Shown here in pieces: positions 58,198-64,000 of a DNA stretch of 64,000 nucleotides. Positions within the stretch are counted from its first letter, which is position 1. Every line of letters begins with the position of its first letter. A model generated the notes under the pieces. The model saw only the letters and a list, made by a program, of their open reading frames with translations. It searched no databases and was not told the DNA's origin. Location: positions 1 through 64,000 of the forward strand of contig JAECYW010000001.1 of NCBI GenBank assembly GCA_023014335.1, written 5' to 3'. The position numbers were made by a program, and so were the translations under genes. This DNA comes from Galerina marginata (taxonomy: Eukaryota; Basidiomycota; Agaricomycetes; Agaricales; Galerinaceae).

Positions 58198-60358
58198 TAT
58201 ATGCACTACATTTCTTAACCTTCACTTGATTGTACCTGTATCAAACAAAATTCAAAGCTGTACCATTTTGATCAATATAGCCCAATATGTGACTTTTTTT
58301 TGTATTTTAGATAATCTCAGAAATCCAACAGAAATCAGTTTCTCTGTGGCTGCTGGCAACTGTTCCCACGACCTTTAGGTAGTGGGTTTTAGGGACCTGT
58401 AGATTTCCTTTTCAGTGAAAAACGCAATTTGAGACGGCATGTCTTGTGATCAACCCTCTGCCGAGGTAACATATGTGACATATCACGTAGTTTCCATCGC
58501 GCGTTTGACGAGCCACATCCTCTAACGACCCTCACCACATCCAACCATGCCATTTTCCGCTCTGCTTAGATCTGCACCCATATCTCTCATTTTTCCTCCC
58601 ATTCATCCATCTCATTGTATCACTCGGACCTATGCAGAAGAGCATCTGACTGCTTCTACTTCACTTTCCGTTTTCAATATTGCTAGCCGACGTGGAGTCT
58701 AACCTACAGCAATGCCAAAAGAAACTTGGTCAAACGATAGATTATGAGGAATACACCGACTCGTTTTCGTTTCCATCCAATCATGGTGATCAATCTTCGG
58801 TGCCCGACTTCGTTAGAGAGCCAAGTCGCCACTCAGCACGGCCAGGATGTCGTTCTCCACGAACGTTCACAATGCGTCTTGACCCCGTCGACTATCGTAC
58901 TTCTGCGCCCTTCAAAGCGTCTGCACTTCGTCCCACACTGACTTTGCGTTCAATTCGTCATCCGCGCGTCCTGCGATGATGGCCATGAGCTTCGACCCAG
59001 AACGAAGCGGACCACCTGTCAAGGCTGCATCGTCTGCTCAAAGAAGAAACATCGGCATGGAAGCGCAATAAGATTTGCCGGAAGATAAAAGTACGACAAC
59101 TTGTTAGCTCGGGGGAAAAAAGGTATCCTTGAACAAATCTTGGGGTTTCTAACAAGAGCAACAACGGGTCCATGGCCGTAGGGATAAAGACGAGACTCAG
59201 ACGAAGCTTGGAGTATCATACATAATAGAGATTTGTTCAAAGTTGAGATAGAGCGACCGTGAAAGAAAGGGAGTGGGCCCTGCTGGTGCCAACCGGCCCT
59301 ACAAGCCTTATAAGGTAGGGCCCATGGCCAACTTCACCACATCACATGCTGTGACTTTTATGTGACACACCACTGTCTAAATCAAGCACCTGCTTCAATC
59401 CATGTTTCTTGATGTATTTGCAGTAGATAATTGTCACTTAGTTGGAGCATATGAATTTAAATTACATCATTTTTGCATCTTCCAAGTCTTTCATGAGTGA
59501 TTCCAGCAACACATGATGTCCTTGGTATTTCATGTTTGCCCAAGCAGACTGTTTTCCATTCAGTTTCCAATGGTATGCATCTGTAAACTGCTGAGATTAC
59601 AAGTCCTATTTATAGGACTTGTTCTTTTATTGATCTGAACCCACCAAAAATTTGGCAGGGTGTAACGCTTAACTTTCCGGCAGATGCCAATTGCTATTTT
59701 TAGTTCTCCTGTGGTTGTCGGTGTCCATTCAACCATGCCCGTGTTGTCTGGGCTGTCTTCCCTCCCTCGTCTCTCATTGTCTGCAGATCTGTCTGTCAAT
59801 TGGAAGCCTCAACTTTGTTTTGTCAGTCTAATTCTCCAATGCAATCCTTCTCTGAGTATTTTATCTAATTAAATACCAACAGGAATAGGCTTGTTGAAGT
59901 TGTTTCAAACCCCACACTTTGGGATCTCGGGTTGACAATGCTGGACCCATCCTCTCCCCTTGAGATGTGGGCCAGTAGGGGGATACCTAGGGTGGAGAAC
60001 AGGAGTCAAAGAGCATGAAGGGAGGCCCCAGTAGAGGGAGACAGCCAGGTACGAGGTGAATTGAGTCATATGACTCTCCCCATGTCTTCCATCCACCCCT
60101 GCTCATCCAAACTGTAGATGGGGACATTTTTCCCCTCAAGCTCAATGCTTCTGCCATCTTCATCCGTTTTGACGATGATTTCGTTGTGCTTGTCCTGGCT
60201 TCACCTACGACATCCCTGGCTCATGACAACGTTATCATTGTGCAGGTCAGTACCTCCACCACTGCGTCTCTGGCTTCTTGATTCTCATACACTTGCACAG
60301 CACCCACACTGTCTTGTCCCGTATCTCCCCCTCAAGGTTGATGCCTCCGTTTGACGCT
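58198..60358. other. No gene recognised; probable transposon-rich spacer
   Basis: Open frames are short and overlapping. Near 58990-59070 a short Cys/Lys-rich peptide (TCQGCIVCSKKK) appears but has no larger domain. No matching direct or inverted repeats were found between here and the LTR relic to the right. Confidence 0.35.
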
Positions 60359-60517
60359 GGAAATTGACTTGGTGCTCACCCCCGAATATCCGGGCGGAGC
60401 TTTAATTTACATTAGGTACGCTACATGTCACGTAGTTAGTTTCTCCCAAGCGTTTGGACAGTGGTACCGGGCTTACCTCAAACTTACGGGCCTCGGCTGG
60501 CCATTTTGGTTTGACAC
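60359..60517 (+). repeat. Direct repeat, left (LTR remnant)
   Basis: 159 bases that recur at 61745-61903 with about ten differences. Both copies contain CGGGCGGAGCTTTAATTTAC and GTCACGTAGTTAGTTTCTCC and end TTTTGGTTTGACAC. They flank a copia-type gag and are most simply explained as parts of its LTRs. Confidence 0.75.
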
Positions 60518-60720
60518 GAACACTTTAAACTCATTACCGTCACTCAGGATTGGTCGGCTTCCTGGCATGGACTGTCACTCACACTCGCAACACGTCTGGT
60601 TGTTGAGTTGCTGTCTCGGGGTTTGGTCAAGAGCCCCACTTGGTTGTTTCGGGTGTTGACAGTTGTGTCCGCCCTGGTTTTTATCTTATCTCTGCTGTTA
60701 TCTGTTCCGGGGGATCCCTC

Positions 60721-61701
60721 ATGGCGCCGAAGGCTGTGACTACGAAAACGGCGGTGGCGGCGGAGCCCCGCACAATTCATTTCGAGCCACTAGATGACAC
60801 AAATTATCACTACTGGGTGCTACACATGGAGGCTGAGCTCGTCAGGCGGGATTTGTGGTCAGTGATTGCATTTGAGGAGGATATAGACGGAAAATTGGAT
60901 GCAGAGGTTGAGGCTGCCTGTGCGCAGTGGTTAGCGAATCGGCCGGTGAAGAAAATGTCAGAAGCGAGGTTGGAGATTATTGCAAGGGTTATGGACTCGC
61001 AATTGGACCACTTCCTGCTTTTGAGGGACCCAAAGGCCATATGGGATATGCTTGCAGGGATTCACGTTGCACGTGGATTGGCAACGAGGCTCGCATTACA
61101 GAGGAAATTTCTGCGTCTGGTCAAGGAGGAGAAGGAATTGATGGCGACCTGGATTGGTCATGTTAAGCATGCTGCTTTTCAACTGGTGGTGATCGGCATT
61201 GTGGTTTCGGATGAAGATCGGATTTTGGCGCTTACGAATGGATTGGACGACCCGTATGAGTCCCTTGTTATTTCCTTGGATTCAACATCACCCCAGGATT
61301 TGACCCTCGAATATGTTGTGGATCGGCTTTTCAATGACGAGATGCGACAAGGGAATAAGGGGGGGAGATCAAGGAGGAGGAAAAGGCCCTACTCACAAGG
61401 GGAAAGGTATCAGGATCAGGATCAGGATCGAAAGGAAACACTGGACCACGCCGGTGCTGGAATTGCGATAAGCCTGGGCACATCAGTCATTTCTGTCTCA
61501 AGTCCCAGGCGAGTTCGGATTCAGATGCTAGTTCAGGTTCAGGCTCAAGTTCGGAGAGGGGAAGGCGTCGGAAGAAAAAGAAGAAGGGGAAGGAGAAGGA
61601 GAAGGAAAAAAGAAAAGAACAGGCAAATTTGGGAGTAAGCTCATGGCGTGGATTGCGTAATTTGGGGCCTCATGAGATTGGGAATCGGAGGCCAAGGGAA
61701 G
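60721..61701 (+). pseudogene. Copia-type gag without pol, frameshifted
   Basis: From ATG at 60721 the frame gives a retrotransposon Gag of the UBN2/copia kind (LDDTNYHYWVLHMEAEL; MDSQLDHFLLLRDPKAIWDML; ALTNGLDDPYESLVISL). After the basic stretch near 61370-61440 the CCHC zinc knuckle CWNCDKPGHISHFC is found in a different forward frame (about 61453-61494), so a frameshift separates Gag body and knuckle. That second frame continues through a Lys-rich tract to a stop near 61707. No protease, integrase or reverse transcriptase follows before the right repeat. It is a deleted or non-autonomous element. Confidence 0.8.
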
Positions 61702-61744
61702 TATATTAGATGATTTTTGGAGGCTTGCAAGGGGAAGTGATGCC

Positions 61745-61903
61745 GGAAATTAACTTGGTGCTCGCCCCCAAATATCCGGGCGGAGCTTTAATTTACATTA
61801 GGTACACTACATGTCACGTAGTTAGTTTCTCCCAAGCGTTCGGACAGTGGTACCAAGCTTACCTTGAACTTACGGGCCTCAGCTGGCCATTTTGGTTTGA
61901 CAC
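61745..61903 (+). repeat. Direct repeat, right (LTR remnant)
   Basis: Second copy of the 159-base segment at 60359-60517, same orientation. Sequences beyond it differ from those beyond the left copy, so at least one LTR is truncated. Confidence 0.75.
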
Positions 61904-62647
61904 TGTTGTTCTTGTTTGCCACTGTGGTCTTTCGACAACAGTATTATTGTGCACGTTTGGTGCATATCCATCTTTTGTGCACTTTCAGTAGCATCCTGTC
62001 CAAGACAGCGACAACTTCAACCTGCAAGCTGACTTCTGCCTCCCACAAGCTGCCCCCACCTGCAATTGCCCTGGCAACCCCCAGCGACCCCTTGATTGAG
62101 GCTGGTTGCCGTCCACAGGCATCCGCGAGCCCTCGCAAGGCTGGCGTCTTAGGCCGCTACAGCCCACCTGCACCTATCCACACAAACCTGCGAGCCCTGT
62201 GTCCGGTCACCAGGCATCCACACCAGCACAACTATCACCCAGTGTCCCCAACTGCCTTTCATCCACCTCTCTGTTGAATGCTGTCACCATCGCTGTCGAC
62301 AATTGAAGAAGCTTGCGAGCCCCGTTGGAAAGGTAGGATCTGTCCCGAGCACGTCGCTAGCTCAAGGGAATGGCGTGGTATTGTGGTGAGGACCTTGTCT
62401 GGCTACGGCTGTCTACACTAAACTAGGCGGTCATGTGCTGATCTGCTCCGGACCTGATCCCACTGTTCCATCCGGCCCCTTCCTTTTGACGACGTCCTCG
62501 TCGTCAGTACACGAAACGAGTAGTCTAAGAAAAACAAGTATGTAAAAACAAAAGCAAAAAGCATGAAAATGTAACTGTTTTCAAGAGCAGCAATGAGTCT
62601 TGAGATAACAATGCAAGAAGGAAAATAAAAGTGGGAGCAACCAGAAA
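61904..62647. other. Intergenic, no gene recognised
   Basis: 744 bases between the LTR relic and the end of the xQT-motif gene. A proline/alanine-rich plus-strand frame at 61864-62277 lacks a start context or family signature. Confidence 0.4.
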
Positions 62648-62941
62648 TTACGAAGGAAGAATCCATCCCAAGGCTTTGAGAGCTTGGCTGAGGTTTGAGA
62701 GCCGAGGATCAGATTCCCAGTTGAGATGAGGTGTCTTCTCCTGAGCGAGCTCCAAGGCTGAGTCCATAGGTTTACAATGAGGCTGTGTGAAACAAGGTGG
62801 GTGTTCACGGCGATATTGGGTAGGTGGGTGAGGGAAATCAGCATGGAAAGCATTGCGATGACGGCGAGATTGACGAGGACGATGAGTATTTGAACGCTTA
62901 ACGCGCTGTTGAAGTGAAGAGAATGGATTAGGGGATGATGA
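62648..62941 (-). other. In-frame extension beyond the stop of the xQT-motif gene
   Basis: Directly after the TGA at 62942-62944 the same frame stays open for 97 codons to a TAA at 62648-62650. It encodes a structured-looking tail (FTQPHCKPMDSALELAQEK, then TPHLNWESDPRLSNLSQALK, then ALGWILPS). The LNWESDPRLS...ALGW motif is, to my knowledge, the usual C-terminus of this agaric protein family. The TGA therefore probably replaced a sense codon, perhaps CGA (Arg). Confidence 0.65.
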
Positions 62942-64000
62942 TCAAAGAACAGAGAGATTGCGCGGTTGATAAGACGGAGGTGGCAAAGACAATAAAATAG
63001 GTAATGATTCTGCATCTTCTGCCCAATCAAGACGTGTTGGGCTCGGGTGTATGTCCTCATAATGATTTAAAGGCAGAGGGGGCGTGGCGGTTTGAATCAG
63101 AACATCAGTATGAGAAGTGGTGACTGTCTGCGTTGAAGTGTCTGCGTAATGATTATTACATGGCTTGCATTGTGTTCCGGCTTCGTACGCGCGCTGCCAC
63201 ACAAGACCCAGAGGCGTGCTAGAGGGAGCAACGGAAGAGAGAGCACATAATAAATCAACGGACTCAGAGTTATTGAGAGGGTCGAAATCGGCTGATGTTT
63301 GGACAGAGGTATCAGTAGTCAATGTCTGAACAGTTTGAACTTCGGCAGCGACATTGGTTTGAGTGGGGATCGAGGAACTGGAGATAACACAGCTTTTGGT
63401 ATGGCCGGCAGCTTCCCATTGCTTGCGTTCTTGAATAATCCCATGAAATTGACCCTTTTCAAATCCGGTCTTCAGTATGTCAGAAAGCTGCAACCCGTCG
63501 ACAATTCGGGAACCTTCATCTTGTCCTTTTTTGAATGCACGACTCCAAATAGCTCCGAGGGCGGTGTCAGATGAGGCAGTAGTGGCGCGAGAGCATAGAC
63601 TGTCGATATTGTCAGTGCTTATAGGTGATTCAAAGTCAACAGCAATAACGGATTCGGTTTGGATCGCAAAGTCGATATGAGCAGTGGTGTGAGAAGTAGG
63701 GGATGGGGTTTGGATAGCAAGCGGTTGTGACTCGGTTTCATTTTGGATGCTTTCGTCAGAGAGATTTGTGGTTAGTGCAAGGCAGTGGGGTCCATGACCA
63801 AGAGAGGTCCATTCCGATCGCTCTTCAGCCCTTCCTTTCTCCATTCCGTGACAGTAAAAATCAATTTCTGCACGCTTAGCAGCTTCTTCAGCTTCCTCGA
63901 TACCCTTGGCCTTCCCTTTGAAATACATTTCCTTTCGGTCCTCATCACCATGTATATGCTCTTCAATTCGCCCTTTGTCACGACCTTCTTTGAATGCACG
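62942..64000 (-). CDS. xQT-motif repeat protein, 5' end outside the window
   Basis: An open frame of 352 codons enters from the right edge. The protein is hydrophilic, with no signal or membrane segment. It contains charged helical modules of the form G(F/M)EKGxxxGxxxERxxWxxxGH (two clear copies, with a related AFKEGRDKGR run at the edge). A longer internal duplication is LCSRATTASSDTALGAIWSR versus LCALSSVAPSSTPLGLVWQR. At least seven short IQT/VQT/TQT motifs sit in Ser/Thr-rich linkers (AIQTPS, AIQTES, PTQTNV, TSVQTS, TSTQTV, LIQTAT). Such spaced TQT motifs recall dynein light chain LC8 binding sites, but that is inference. The family is widespread in agaric genomes with no known function. 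The stop at 62942 seems premature. Confidence 0.7.
   Translation of the reverse strand, partial: RAFKEGRDKGRIEEHIHGDEDRKEMYFKGKAKGIEEAEEAAKRAEIDFYCHGMEKGRAEERSEWTSLGHGPHCLALTTNLSDESIQNETESQPLAIQTPSPTSHTTAHIDFAIQTESVIAVDFESPISTDNIDSLCSRATTASSDTALGAIWSRAFKKGQDEGSRIVDGLQLSDILKTGFEKGQFHGIIQERKQWEAAGHTKSCVISSSSIPTQTNVAAEVQTVQTLTTDTSVQTSADFDPLNNSESVDLLCALSSVAPSSTPLGLVWQRAYEAGTQCKPCNNHYADTSTQTVTTSHTDVLIQTATPPLPLNHYEDIHPSPTRLDWAEDAESLPILLSLPPPSYQPRNLSVL

Noticed and set aside
58990..59075. Cys/Lys-rich peptide resembling a Zn2Cys6 DNA-binding motif
   Set aside because: Cysteine spacing (C-x2-C-x2-C) does not fit the C-x2-C-x6-C pattern, and the frame ends soon after.
61330..61500. Programmed frameshift between Gag and zinc knuckle in the LTR relic
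   Set aside because: No slippery heptamer or downstream structure was apparent, and the element lacks pol, so mutation is the simpler explanation.
1..64000. tRNA or rRNA genes
   Set aside because: I looked for A-box/B-box pairs and rRNA-like blocks by eye. GTTCGAA-type words occur (for example near 16148) but without a cloverleaf context.

Overview
This window looks like nuclear DNA of a mushroom-forming basidiomycete (Agaricomycetes). Genes are split by many 45-70 nt introns with GT..AG ends. The families are typical of agarics: F-box proteins with divergent C-terminal halves, a TPR-CHAT protease-like protein, an NB-ARC/TPR receptor, a sedolisin, a small Cys-rich secreted protein pair, and abundant LTR and DNA transposons. 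No rRNA, tRNA or CRISPR was found. All exon models were made by eye from reading frame, splice signals and recognisable motifs. The species cannot be named from the sequence.

Layout. 0.4-2.5 kb: a tandem pair of small secreted proteins, the second broken by two one-base insertions. 3.2-6.4 kb: calcineurin B (minus strand, with a one-base frameshift) divergent from the mitochondrial tRNA-modifying GTPase MSS1. 6.7-15.8 kb: three F-box-like genes around a secreted phosphoesterase. 15.8-20.4 kb: gene-poor. 20.5-21.3 kb: a Ser/Asn-rich protein with a clear TATA promoter. 24.4-34.7 kb: a TPR-CHAT gene split by a complete Ty1/copia retrotransposon whose 3' LTR is itself split by a 1.5-kb TIR element. 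35.9-38.7 kb: secreted sedolisin peptidase. 40.1-46.0 kb: a Harbinger-like MITE, a decayed protein kinase and an intact NB-ARC/TPR receptor. 46.6-55.1 kb: an SH3 adaptor and a 1690-residue SS18-like coactivator candidate. 55.5-62 kb: transposon debris, an HNH-domain pseudogene and a gag-only LTR relic. 62.6-64 kb: the C-terminal part of an xQT-repeat protein that runs off the window edge.

How the parts relate. The housekeeping genes (calcineurin B, MSS1, SH3 protein, SS18-like protein) are interleaved with an accessory stretch (24-46 kb). That stretch holds two TPR proteins of the kind used in fungal self/non-self recognition or cell death: a CHAT peptidase-like protein and an NLR whose TPR units are near-identical. 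The strongest result is the nested insertion. The copia element has a CATTT target duplication, two LTRs identical wherever both can be read, and an uninterrupted 1492-codon polyprotein. If it and one duplication copy are disregarded, the split CHAT gene has one continuous 1139-codon frame with the insertion between its His and Cys motifs. The allele was therefore broken very recently.
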